Shown piece by piece: positions 25,851-33,371 of a DNA stretch of 64,000 nucleotides. Source of the stretch: Flavobacterium agri (GTDB taxonomy: Bacteria; Bacteroidota; Bacteroidia; Flavobacteriales; Flavobacteriaceae); NCBI RefSeq assembly GCF_013401995.1, contig NZ_JACBJI010000006.1:62001-126000 (forward strand). The letters are read 5' to 3'. Under the pieces are notes generated by a model. That model worked only from the letters and a program-made list of their open reading frames with translations. It was not told the DNA's origin and searched no databases. A program made the translations under genes and the position numbers. How positions within the stretch are numbered: position 1 is the first letter of the stretch; every line of letters begins with the position of its first letter.

Positions 25851-26882
25851 ATGGAAATAGGAATAGACAGCTTCGCATCGGCCTTATACGGCAATAAAGA
25901 AGGTTTGAGCAGCATGGACGCGATGGCGCAACTGCTCGAAAGGATCGAACTCGCCGATCAGGTCGGGCTCGATGTTTTTGGAATCGGCGAACATCACAAA
26001 AAGGAATTCCTCGATTCGGCGACCGCGGTCATATTGAGTGCCGCAGCGGCAAAAACCAAGCGCATCAAACTCGCGAGCGCCGTGACCGTTCTCAGTGCGG
26101 CCGATCCGGTGCGCGTGTACCAAAGTTTCGCGACGCTAGACCTTATTTCGAAAGGGCGCGCTGAAATCGTCGTGGGACGCGGTTCTTCGATCGAAGCCTA
26201 TCCGCTTTTCGGTTTCGACCTCAACGATTACGACAAGTTATTTGCCGAAAAACTCGACTTGCTTTTAAAAATCCGCGATAACGAATTCGTGACGTGGTCG
26301 GGCAAATTTCGTGCGCCTTTGCAGCATCTTCCGGTTTATCCACGCGCGGCTCAACAAAAATTACCGATTTGGCTCGGCGTCGGCGGTACGCCCGAATCGT
26401 TTGCTCGTGCGGGAACACTGGGCTTGCCCTTGATGGTAGCCATCATCGGAGGGCAAACCCAACGCTTCCGACCGTTGATCGACTTATATCGCGAAGCCGG
26501 CCGGGAAGCGGGCTTTAAACCCGAAGAATTAAAAGTCGGACTTCATTCGCCGGGTTATGTAAGCAATGACAACGAGCAAGCGGAATCCGAATATTATCCG
26601 GGATATGCCGAATTATGGACCAAACTCGGACGGGAACGCGGTTGGCCGCCCGTAACACGCGAGCAATTCGACCATCTGATCGCACCCAAAGGCGTCTTGG
26701 TCGTTGGTGGCCCTGAACGGGTGGCCGAAAAAATCCTGCGTCATGGCGAAGCGCTTGGCGGTGTCGACCGGTTTACGTTCCAGATGGATAACGCCGGGCT
26801 TTCGCATGCCCAACTCATGAAATCGATCGAATTGATCGGAACGAAAGTGATTCCGATCGTACAAAAGGAAATGGGCGCATAA
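25851..26882 (+). CDS. LLM-class flavin-dependent oxidoreductase (luciferase-like)
   Basis: A 343-residue bacterial-luciferase-like TIM barrel. Signature parts are EIGIDSFASALYGN at the start, GLDVFGIGEHHKKEFLDSAT (the GEHH segment), IVVGRGSSIEAYPLFGFDL and the C-terminal GGPERVAEKILRHGEALGGV. It should use FMNH2 or F420-like reduced flavin on an unknown small substrate. Single gene with its own terminator; an alpha/beta hydrolase follows. Confidence 0.92.
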   Translation: MEIGIDSFASALYGNKEGLSSMDAMAQLLERIELADQVGLDVFGIGEHHKKEFLDSATAVILSAAAAKTKRIKLASAVTVLSAADPVRVYQSFATLDLISKGRAEIVVGRGSSIEAYPLFGFDLNDYDKLFAEKLDLLLKIRDNEFVTWSGKFRAPLQHLPVYPRAAQQKLPIWLGVGGTPESFARAGTLGLPLMVAIIGGQTQRFRPLIDLYREAGREAGFKPEELKVGLHSPGYVSNDNEQAESEYYPGYAELWTKLGRERGWPPVTREQFDHLIAPKGVLVVGGPERVAEKILRHGEALGGVDRFTFQMDNAGLSHAQLMKSIELIGTKVIPIVQKEMGA

Positions 26883-26912
26883 ATCTTCACATTCACTGAA
26901 TCGTACTACTGA

Positions 26913-26938
26913 ACCGGATGTCATCGTCCGGTTTTTTT
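26913..26938 (+). terminator. Rho-independent terminator after the LLM oxidoreductase
   Basis: Stem AACCGGA/TCCGGTT with an eight-base loop, followed by a T run. Confidence 0.85.
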
Positions 26939-27003
26939 ATACTCATGATCCAGATCTTGAGAATCGCGCATCAATCTTCCAAATACCACTAAACGCGCAA
27001 GCA

Positions 27004-27021
27004 TTAGCGAAATATCGCAGG
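27004..27021. promoter_or_regulatory. Operator-like near-palindrome TTAGCGAAATATCGC
   Basis: GCGAAATATCGC (27007-27018) is a near-perfect palindrome about 145 bases upstream of the alpha/beta hydrolase. Related copies occur upstream of the gene starting at 31121 and between the genes starting at 41471 and 41673. Confidence 0.4.
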
Positions 27022-27164
27022 TTTTCAAACGATTACAAAAATCAACTATTTGAAAATCAATATTTTAAATGAGAGGCACAAAACTTGGCTTCATTAAAAG
27101 AAGTCGATGATGAAAACCATCGTGGATTCAGGAAATACCGATCATATCACTTAAAATCCATAAC

Positions 27165-27956
27165 ATGAAAACAATCCTCTCTAAAACCATCGTTTTCCTC
27201 ACGGGCGCTTTCGTGAGCCATACGGGATGGAAAAACTGGAAGAATTTCTTCGAAAGCCAAGGCTATACGTGCATTGTGGAACCTTGGCCCGAAAAATCGG
27301 GTACGCCTCAATATTTGCGCGCCAAGCAACCGCACGATACGGCTTTGGCCGGCTTGCATTATGCCGACGTGCTCGACCATTACACCAACATCATCAAGGG
27401 CTTACCCGAAAAACCGATCCTGATCGGACATTCGCTCGGCGGACTCACCGCACAGATTTTATTGCAGCGCGGACTCGGACAAGCGGCGATCGCAGTCCAT
27501 TCCGTGCCGCCACAAGGCGTGACTTCGTTCGAGTTTTCGTTTATCCGTTCGCTTTGGAAACCGCTCGGGCTGTTCAGTTCGCTGCGCAAAACCCACCTGA
27601 TGAGTTTCTCGGAATGGCAATACGCATTCACCAACGGCATGAGTTTGCAGGAACAGAAAGAATCGTACGAAGAAAACACGATTCCAGAGTCAAGACGCGT
27701 GCTTCGCGATCCGTTAGGAAAAATTGGCCATATCGATTTCTCGACCGCACATGCGCCATTGCTGTTCATTTCGGGAAGCGCCGACCACATCATGCCGGCG
27801 TCGTTGAACTACAAGAATTATATGCGCTATAAAAAAGGCAACCCGCATTCGGTTACCGAATACAAGGAATTCGAAGGTCGCAACCACTACGTGCTCGGAT
27901 TGCCTACCTGGAGAGAAGAAGCATCTTATGCGCTCGAATTCATCAATAAATATTGA
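27165..27956 (+). CDS. Alpha/beta hydrolase (paralogue of the gene at 37440)
   Basis: A 263-residue alpha/beta hydrolase. The nucleophile elbow is GHSLGG with Ser90, the acid is Asp in ISGSADHIMPAS and the His is in EGRNHYVLG. The N-terminal VFLTGAFVSHTGWKNW is the oxyanion region of this subgroup. It is cytoplasmic (no signal). The gene at 37440 encodes a clear paralogue. Substrate unknown; esterase or lactonase activity is plausible. Confidence 0.9.
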   Translation: MKTILSKTIVFLTGAFVSHTGWKNWKNFFESQGYTCIVEPWPEKSGTPQYLRAKQPHDTALAGLHYADVLDHYTNIIKGLPEKPILIGHSLGGLTAQILLQRGLGQAAIAVHSVPPQGVTSFEFSFIRSLWKPLGLFSSLRKTHLMSFSEWQYAFTNGMSLQEQKESYEENTIPESRRVLRDPLGKIGHIDFSTAHAPLLFISGSADHIMPASLNYKNYMRYKKGNPHSVTEYKEFEGRNHYVLGLPTWREEASYALEFINKY

Positions 27957-27967
27957 TTGGTTGGGTT

Positions 27968-28004
27968 GACCGGATAGGGTTTTGATGCCTATCCGGTCTT
28001 TCTT
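27968..28004 (+). terminator. Bidirectional terminator between convergent genes
   Basis: Perfect 11-bp stem GACCGGATAGG (27968-27978) and CCTATCCGGTC (27988-27998), followed by TTTCTT. Lies between the converging hydrolase and MBL-hydrolase genes. Confidence 0.85.
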
Positions 28005-28006
28005 GT

Positions 28007-28687
28007 TTATATCGTAAACGTTTCACCGATTGCCGGAAGGAACAGTTTTATTCCGGCCTTTTCGAAGTCCTTGACGGCTTTTTCCTTGTCGATGACGATA
28101 AAGCCGAACGTGTCGTAATGCACGCCCATGACTTTCGTCACGCCTACCATTTTAGCGGCTTCTATCGCTTCTTCTACACCCATCGTCAATCCGTCGCCGA
28201 TCGGGAATACCGCAAAATCGACTTTGGTAAATCTCGGAATCAATTGCATGTCGAGCGTGAGCGCCGTATCGCCGCTGTAATAGAAATTGCCGTCGTTCGT
28301 GGCGAATACGAAACCGCTCGCGACACCGCCGTAACTGCCGTCGGGTAAACTGGCCGAATGTTGGGCGATGACCGCTTTTACCGTTCCGAAATCAAAATTG
28401 AATTTTCCGCCGGGATTTATCGGGAACGTATTTTTCAATCCCTTCGAATTGAACCATTGATACAATTCCCAACAACCGAAAACGCGTGCGCCTGTCCTGT
28501 TGGCGATGCGTTCGACATCGGTCACGTGATCGAAATGCGCATGGGAACAGAAGATATTGTCGGCCGGAATCGCATCGACGTCTATATGTGATGCAAGTTC
28601 GTTAGGTGTGACGTAAGGGTCGAAAAGCAGGTCTTTGCCGCCGCCTTTGACCAAAAAGCAAGAATGTCCGTAGTACGTGATTTCCAT
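28007..28687 (-). CDS. Metal-dependent hydrolase, MBL fold, UPF0173 family
   Basis: A 226-residue metallo-beta-lactamase-fold protein of the UPF0173/YtkL-like group. The metal motif HxHxDH is HAHFDH (FCSHAHFDHVTDVERIA), with a second set of ligands in YYSGDTAL and MGVHYDTFG. The opening MEITYYGHSCFLV is characteristic and fixes the start at 28687. Substrate unknown. Cytoplasmic and monocistronic. Confidence 0.92.
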   Translation of the reverse strand: MEITYYGHSCFLVKGGGKDLLFDPYVTPNELASHIDVDAIPADNIFCSHAHFDHVTDVERIANRTGARVFGCWELYQWFNSKGLKNTFPINPGGKFNFDFGTVKAVIAQHSASLPDGSYGGVASGFVFATNDGNFYYSGDTALTLDMQLIPRFTKVDFAVFPIGDGLTMGVEEAIEAAKMVGVTKVMGVHYDTFGFIVIDKEKAVKDFEKAGIKLFLPAIGETFTI

Positions 28688-28779
28688 GATATGAGATTTA
28701 ATAGTGAATAATCGAGGTTTGCCGTTGTATTTTCGGCTTGTTTTTTTACAAAAATCTATTACTGAACAATTTACGAAAT

Positions 28780-28817
28780 AAAAAAGCCGACAGGTAAGTG
28801 AGGATACGATGCCGGCC
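28780..28817 (-). terminator. Terminator after the catalase gene
   Basis: Read leftward, GCCGGCA and TGTCGGC arms pair (one G-U) around a ~17-base loop and are followed by TTTTTT. It lies just past the catalase stop codon. Confidence 0.7.
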
Positions 28818-28840
28818 AAAGAAAAAAATTACCCAATAAA

Positions 28841-30313
28841 TTACAATGCGGGATGTGAAAAAGCTGTAACCTCATCCATCGTCAAACCAAGCGCGCCGGC
28901 AACTCCTTGACCATAAGCGGGATCGGCCTTGTAGCAATTTTGGATGTGACGGATCTTTATAAATGTTTCGGCAGATGAAATGCTGTTGGCCGTATTGGCG
29001 AACAGCAGCTGTTTCTTTTCATCGGACATCAATCGGAACAATGCGCCGGGTTGCGAAAAATAATCCGTATCGACACGATGGTTCCAGGCCGCCGCATCGC
29101 CCGAAAGCGCCAAAGGAGGTTCTTTGTACTCAGGCTGTTCCTTCCATTGCCCGAAACTGTTGGGTTCATAGCCATGAGCGTCTCCGTAATTGCCGTCGAC
29201 GCGCATCGCACCGTCGCGATGGAACGCATGATACGGGCATTTTGGCTGATTCACCGGAATCTGCGAGTGGTTCACGCCAAGCCTGTAACGCTGTGCATCT
29301 CCATACGAAAACAAACGTCCCTGAAGCATTTTGTCTGGCGAAAAACCGACTCCGGGAACGATATTGGCCGGATTGAACGCCACCTGCTCGACTTCGGCAA
29401 AATAGTTTTCGGGGTTGCGGTTGAGTTCGAACTCGCCTACTTCAATCAACGGATAATCGGCATGAGGCCAGACTTTGGTAAGGTCGAAAGGATTCAGATG
29501 ATAGGTTTGCGCGTCTTTTTCGGGCATGATCTGAACGTAGAATTTCCATTTCGGAAAATTTCCGATCGAGATGTTGTCGAACAGGTCGCGTTGGTGGGTT
29601 TCGCGGTCGCGGCCGATCAACGCGGTCGATTCCTCATCGGACAAATTATCGATGCCCTGAACCGTGCGCCAATGGTATTTTACCCAAAAACGCTCGTCCG
29701 CATTGTTGATGAAACTAAAAGTATGGCTGCCGAAACCGTGCATGTGCCGATATGATTTCGGAATGCCGCGGTCGCTCATCACAATGGTTACCTGATGCAA
29801 CGCTTCGGGCAAAAGCGTCCAGAAATCCCAATTGTTGTTGGCACTTCTGAGGTTGGTTTTCGGATCGCGCTTTACCGCGTGGTTCAAATCGGGGAACTTG
29901 AGCGGATCGCGCATAAAAAACACGGGCGTGTTGTTGCCGACCAGATCCCAATTGCCTTGTTGCGTATAGAATTTGATCGCGAAGCCACGGATGTCGCGTT
30001 CGGCATCGGCGGCGCCTCGTTCTCCGGCAACGGTAGAAAATCGCACGAACAAAGGTGTCTTTTTGCCTATTTGCGAAAAAATGTCGGCCTTGGTATATCG
30101 CGTAATGTCGTTTGTGACGGTGAATTCGCCGTAAGCGCCCGAGCCTTTGGCGTGCATGCGTCTTTCGGGAATCACTTCGCGGTCAAAATGTGCCATCTTT
30201 TCGAGAAACCAAAAGTCTTGCAGCAAAGCCGGCCCACGTGCGCCAGCGGTCATGATGTTCTGGTTGTCGGGCACGGGCGTTCCTGTAGCGGTGGTGAGTT
30301 TATTGTTTTCCAT
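28841..30313 (-). CDS. katA: Heme catalase, small-subunit type
   Basis: A 490-residue monofunctional heme catalase that breaks H2O2 into water and oxygen. The distal-His region is [20 protein letters not shown], Asn is in [13 protein letters not shown] and the proximal heme-ligand Tyr in [16 protein letters not shown]. The length fits the small-subunit clade. ATG 30313 starts the recognised N-terminus ([10 protein letters not shown]). A terminator lies just upstream of the start, so it is largely expressed from its own promoter or by readthrough. Confidence 0.95.
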   Translation of the reverse strand: MENNKLTTATGTPVPDNQNIMTAGARGPALLQDFWFLEKMAHFDREVIPERRMHAKGSGAYGEFTVTNDITRYTKADIFSQIGKKTPLFVRFSTVAGERGAADAERDIRGFAIKFYTQQGNWDLVGNNTPVFFMRDPLKFPDLNHAVKRDPKTNLRSANNNWDFWTLLPEALHQVTIVMSDRGIPKSYRHMHGFGSHTFSFINNADERFWVKYHWRTVQGIDNLSDEESTALIGRDRETHQRDLFDNISIGNFPKWKFYVQIMPEKDAQTYHLNPFDLTKVWPHADYPLIEVGEFELNRNPENYFAEVEQVAFNPANIVPGVGFSPDKMLQGRLFSYGDAQRYRLGVNHSQIPVNQPKCPYHAFHRDGAMRVDGNYGDAHGYEPNSFGQWKEQPEYKEPPLALSGDAAAWNHRVDTDYFSQPGALFRLMSDEKKQLLFANTANSISSAETFIKIRHIQNCYKADPAYGQGVAGALGLTMDEVTAFSHPAL

Positions 30314-30328
30314 GATCGTTGGTTTTAA

Positions 30329-30367
30329 AAGAAGGCCATCCGGGAAAATGCCACTTACCGGACGGCC
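30329..30367 (-). terminator. Intercistronic terminator upstream of catalase
   Basis: Read leftward, GGCCGTCCGG and CCGGATGGCC pair (one G-U) around a ~14-base loop and are followed by TTCTTTT. It lies between the upstream hypothetical gene and the catalase start, 15 bases before the catalase ATG. Confidence 0.65.
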
Positions 30368-30380
30368 AAAAAAGAAAGAT

Positions 30381-31127
30381 TTACTGTACGGAATAAGGCA
30401 GCGAAAGATTGCCGCTGGCCACCGAATACACCTGGTAAACACCTAACATCGGTTTCGGACCTTTGCCGCCATCGACGTGTTTCGCTTTGCCGCCCGTGTT
30501 CACTTGCATGAAGCAGGCCACGGCGTCGAACTTGAAATCGGTTTTGTTGCTGATGCGATAATCGGGCACCATGACACGTATCGTATTTCCTTTCGTGACG
30601 ACCTGGAAACCCGGACTGTCCATATACATTGCCATTCCCGGGTTGTTGGCCGGAAGTTTTACCGTCTTGTCGCCTTTTTTGAATTCCTTGACCGAAAGTC
30701 CGCCCTCGACGCGTTTGTCTTCTACGAGTATTACCCAATGCGGATGCCAGATCACGCCGTCGTTTCCGAAATTCTTGTCGACGTTTTCGTCCCACATGGG
30801 CGTGTCGTCGAAATCGGGATGTGCGGTCAATGCCAGTGCCGTGATGCCTTCGGTTTGGTTGAAGCCGACATCGGTGGGTTTTAAAGTCGTAGGGAAAACA
30901 TATCCGAGAACGGGTGCGCCGTTAAGCTCGCCCACGGGTTTGGGAGTCGTCGCCCCGGCGTTTCCTTTCACGTTGATTTCCCAAACCGTCATGGCATAAT
31001 CGTCGTGATGCCTTACCGATGCCGATTGGATGGCGAAATCGTCGTTGTTGTAACATTTACCGCAAATCGGCGCGAACAGGAATCCGATAGGCACACTTGC
31101 CAAAAAGAAAAATTGCAACATGATCAT
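30381..31127 (-). CDS. Exported protein of unknown function beside catalase
   Basis: A ~248-residue protein with a hydrophobic N-terminus ([16 protein letters not shown]), then [17 protein letters not shown] and a mature domain with long conserved-looking stretches ([33 protein letters not shown] and [16 protein letters not shown]). The DENxDxNxGxDG segment could bind Ca2+ in an EF-hand-like way. I do not recognise a named family. It precedes catalase by 67 bases with a terminator between. Start is 31127 or 31121. Confidence 0.7.
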   Translation of the reverse strand: MIMLQFFFLASVPIGFLFAPICGKCYNNDDFAIQSASVRHHDDYAMTVWEINVKGNAGATTPKPVGELNGAPVLGYVFPTTLKPTDVGFNQTEGITALALTAHPDFDDTPMWDENVDKNFGNDGVIWHPHWVILVEDKRVEGGLSVKEFKKGDKTVKLPANNPGMAMYMDSPGFQVVTKGNTIRVMVPDYRISNKTDFKFDAVACFMQVNTGGKAKHVDGGKGPKPMLGVYQVYSVASGNLSLPYSVQ

Positions 31128-31240
31128 AAGTTTAAAGGTTCTGGAATAGGTTTTCCAAAAGTGATACCTTATAATCAAATCACTGACTATCAATTATTTA
31201 AAATAGAACCCGGGAAATTGGTTCGCCACATGTCAAGAAT

Positions 31241-31258
31241 TTGGCGAAATATCAGAAG
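31241..31258. promoter_or_regulatory. Operator-like GGCGAAATATCAG site
   Basis: GGCGAAATATC at 31243-31253, about 115 bases upstream of the gene starting at 31127. It matches 10 of the 11 central bases of the site at 27007-27017 and lies in the short gap between two leftward genes. Confidence 0.35.
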
Positions 31259-31262
31259 TCGA

Positions 31263-31961
31263 TCAGACGTATTGATGAAGGAAGCGGTCCAGTATCGTAT
31301 CCAAAATCGAATTGGAAACCTCGCCCAACGTAAGATGGGATCGCATTTCGCTTTCGGTTTGTATGAAACGGCCGGGAACGAGTTCGTCTCTTCCGTTTTC
31401 GATCATGGCGTCTAAAGCCTGACGCGTCACTTCGGGATGGAATTGAAAAGCAAGCACATTCGATCCGTAACTAAAAGCCTGATTAGCGCAACCCGCACTC
31501 GTAAACAAGTTTTGCGCACCTTTGGGCAACTCGAAAGTATCGCCGTGCCAATGGAAAACGGGTTGGTCGAATCGGATGCCTGAAAACAACGGATGCGTTT
31601 TCGCTTCGTCCGTACTTTCGATCGGAAACCATCCTATCTCCTTGTCGTGATTGGCAAAAACCTTTGCTCCCAAAACCGAAGCGATCAGTTGCGAACCCAG
31701 ACAAATCCCGATTACAGGCTTACCGCTTTTGATAAAAGCCGAAATGAACTCCTTTTCGGATTTTAGCCACGCATGTTCATCTTCCTCGTAAATGTTCATC
31801 GGACCGCCCAAAACGATCAGGCAATCGACGGTTTTGGGATCGGGAAGCGACATATTTTCGAAAACGGCCGTTCCGATTAGCGTATGGCCGTTCGATATTG
31901 CCCATTGCGACAAATACGCCGGGCCTTCGAACGAAACGTGTTGGAAATAATGGATGTTCAT
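31263..31961 (-). CDS. Type 1 glutamine amidotransferase-like protein
   Basis: A 232-residue class I GATase domain alone. The nucleophile Cys is in VIGICLGSQLIA and the His/Glu pair in FQFHPEVTRQ. It is related to GMP synthase-like amidotransferases (CobB/GuaA N-terminal type) and may act on an unknown ligand. Its start overlaps the MarR stop by four bases, so it is the last gene of a four-gene leftward operon. Confidence 0.88.
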   Translation of the reverse strand: MNIHYFQHVSFEGPAYLSQWAISNGHTLIGTAVFENMSLPDPKTVDCLIVLGGPMNIYEEDEHAWLKSEKEFISAFIKSGKPVIGICLGSQLIASVLGAKVFANHDKEIGWFPIESTDEAKTHPLFSGIRFDQPVFHWHGDTFELPKGAQNLFTSAGCANQAFSYGSNVLAFQFHPEVTRQALDAMIENGRDELVPGRFIQTESEMRSHLTLGEVSNSILDTILDRFLHQYV

Positions 31962-32557
31962 GTCAAAACGGGTTCAAATTCGGGACAATCGACCCTGAGT
32001 GTTTTTTCGGTAAGGAAAATATCGAGCAGTTTGCAGAAACCCAGTCCTGAATCCTGCATATAATAGGCGCAATTGAAACACATCCTTTGCTCGGTGATGA
32101 CCTGGCGACGGTTCAGGTCGGCGATCAGCGCGAGCAATCCGGTGTACATTTCGGATTTTTGGGTTTCCGGCAAACGGGTTACGGATTGTTCGAGCGCACC
32201 GGCAAAACCCGAAGCCTGGCGCGCGATGCGGTGGCCTTCGTCGGTCAAGGCAATCGTAAAACTGCGTGTATCCGTCGCGTCGGTCATCGTCACGACCAGG
32301 TTCTTCCGCAACAGCGCTTTCACCGAATCGCTTATCGTGGCTTTGGTCATGTTGAATTCGGATGCCAAAAAACTGACCTTGCACATCTCGGGTTTGTGGC
32401 TTTCGATAAAAACCAGCAATTGCACCTGGATCGGACTCAATCCGTGTGTCTTTGCGGCATCCCACAACAAGACGCGGAACGCCTCCGAAATCCTTTCGAG
32501 CGCGACGGCTATCTTGGCTTCGATGGTTGGCGGTACGTCTTGCGGCACATTTTTCAT
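31958..32557 (-). CDS. MarR-family regulator with a C-terminal cysteine cluster
   Basis: A 199-residue MarR-type winged-helix repressor. The DNA-binding part includes ASEFNMTKATISDSVKALLR (about 65-84) and DATDTRSFTIALTDEG (the wing, about 93-108). After the dimerisation helices there is a CxxC...C...C tail: Cys160, 163, 175 and 191, plus Cys59 in the winged helix. The tail could bind a metal or sense thiol redox state. It overlaps both neighbours and probably represses its own operon through the palindrome at 33156. Confidence 0.88.
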   Translation of the reverse strand: MKNVPQDVPPTIEAKIAVALERISEAFRVLLWDAAKTHGLSPIQVQLLVFIESHKPEMCKVSFLASEFNMTKATISDSVKALLRKNLVVTMTDATDTRSFTIALTDEGHRIARQASGFAGALEQSVTRLPETQKSEMYTGLLALIADLNRRQVITEQRMCFNCAYYMQDSGLGFCKLLDIFLTEKTLRVDCPEFEPVLT

Positions 32558-32820
32558 TAACGGCAGTTTTCCATTTCGATGATGAAGTATCCTTTTTCGT
32601 CAATGCCCGAAACCACATGCTCGGGAGCGGTTTCCATATGGCAGTAACGGCATTCCTCAGAATCCAGTTTGAGCCCTTGGTAGCCCAATGAAGACAGGTA
32701 TTCCTGCCCAAATGTATGAATAATATCCGCTTGCTTTAAGCTGTGCGGAACGACGATGTCGAAATGCATTTTTGTCCCGTCGGTTTTGGTTACGTAAGTA
32801 TCCCAGATCGCTACTTTCAT
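32557..32820 (-). CDS. DUF2024 family protein
   Basis: An 87-residue protein beginning MKVAIWDTYVTKTDGTKMHF and ending YFIIEMENCR, matching DUF2024. A Cys-x-x-Cys pair (EECRYCHMETAPEHV) may bind a metal or be redox active. The stop overlaps the MarR start by one base. Function unknown; operon with a thioredoxin-like protein and a Cys-rich MarR regulator suggests a role in thiol chemistry. Confidence 0.85.
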   Translation of the reverse strand: MKVAIWDTYVTKTDGTKMHFDIVVPHSLKQADIIHTFGQEYLSSLGYQGLKLDSEECRYCHMETAPEHVVSGIDEKGYFIIEMENCR

Positions 32821-32879
32821 GTTTTTGTATTGAAGTTGAAAATGAGCCTTCGCCAAAAATTCAACGAAGGCTGTTCTGT

Positions 32880-33113
32880 TTAGGCCTTTACTTCTTCGAT
32901 AGAAGCGCCGAAGTTGATGTGCAGCACATTTCCGTTTTCGAGCACCAACGCCGGAACCGATTTGATGCCTGCTTTTTCGGCTTCCGAAATACGGTCTTTC
33001 GCTTCTCCGAGATGTACTACTTCTACTTTGGATTCTCCAATTAAACCTACGATGTCGTGTTCGGCGCTTACACAAACCGGACAACCTGCATGATAAAAAA
33101 TCGCTTTTGCCAT
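32880..33113 (-). CDS. Thioredoxin-fold small redox protein (CPVC)
   Basis: A 77-residue thioredoxin/glutaredoxin-like protein with the active site CPVC at residues 11-14 (FYHAGCPVCVSAEHD), the cis-Pro region SVPALVLENG and a final short helix. Start ATG 33113 is 43 bases from the palindromic operator. First gene of the operon with DUF2024, MarR and GATase. A thiol-disulfide reductase is the likely role. Confidence 0.88.
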   Translation of the reverse strand: MAKAIFYHAGCPVCVSAEHDIVGLIGESKVEVVHLGEAKDRISEAEKAGIKSVPALVLENGNVLHINFGASIEEVKA

Positions 33114-33155
33114 AAAATCAAAATTTAGTTTTGGCTTCATTGCCGTTACAAATAT

Positions 33156-33172
33156 AGTTAGGATTCCTAACT
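33156..33172. promoter_or_regulatory. Perfect palindromic operator, probable MarR site
   Basis: AGTTAGGATTCCTAACT is an 8-bp perfect inverted repeat around one central base, 43 bases upstream of the first operon gene (thioredoxin-like, start 33113). Its length and TTAG/CTAA ends fit a MarR dimer, and a MarR gene is the third gene of the operon. Confidence 0.7.
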
Positions 33173-33371
33173 AATTGATTTTTTTAAGAATCTTTAACAG
33201 AAATAACTTCTTACACGTTCGTTTTCAGGGTTTGGATACAAAATCTGCCGATTGTTGGGAATGCCGCAAAAACATCAAAAAACCCACTGAAATTCACGCT
33301 TTTAGAGATATTTTAATTATTTTTAAACCTCTTTTGGCTCCCCACCATTTATTTCCAAAAAACAAAGTCTT

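Noticed and set aside
27074..27089. AGGCACAAAACTTGGC, a second sigma-54-like site
   Set aside because: The -24 half is good but the -12 GC is changed to GG and it lacks an upstream dyad; kept only as a weak hint.
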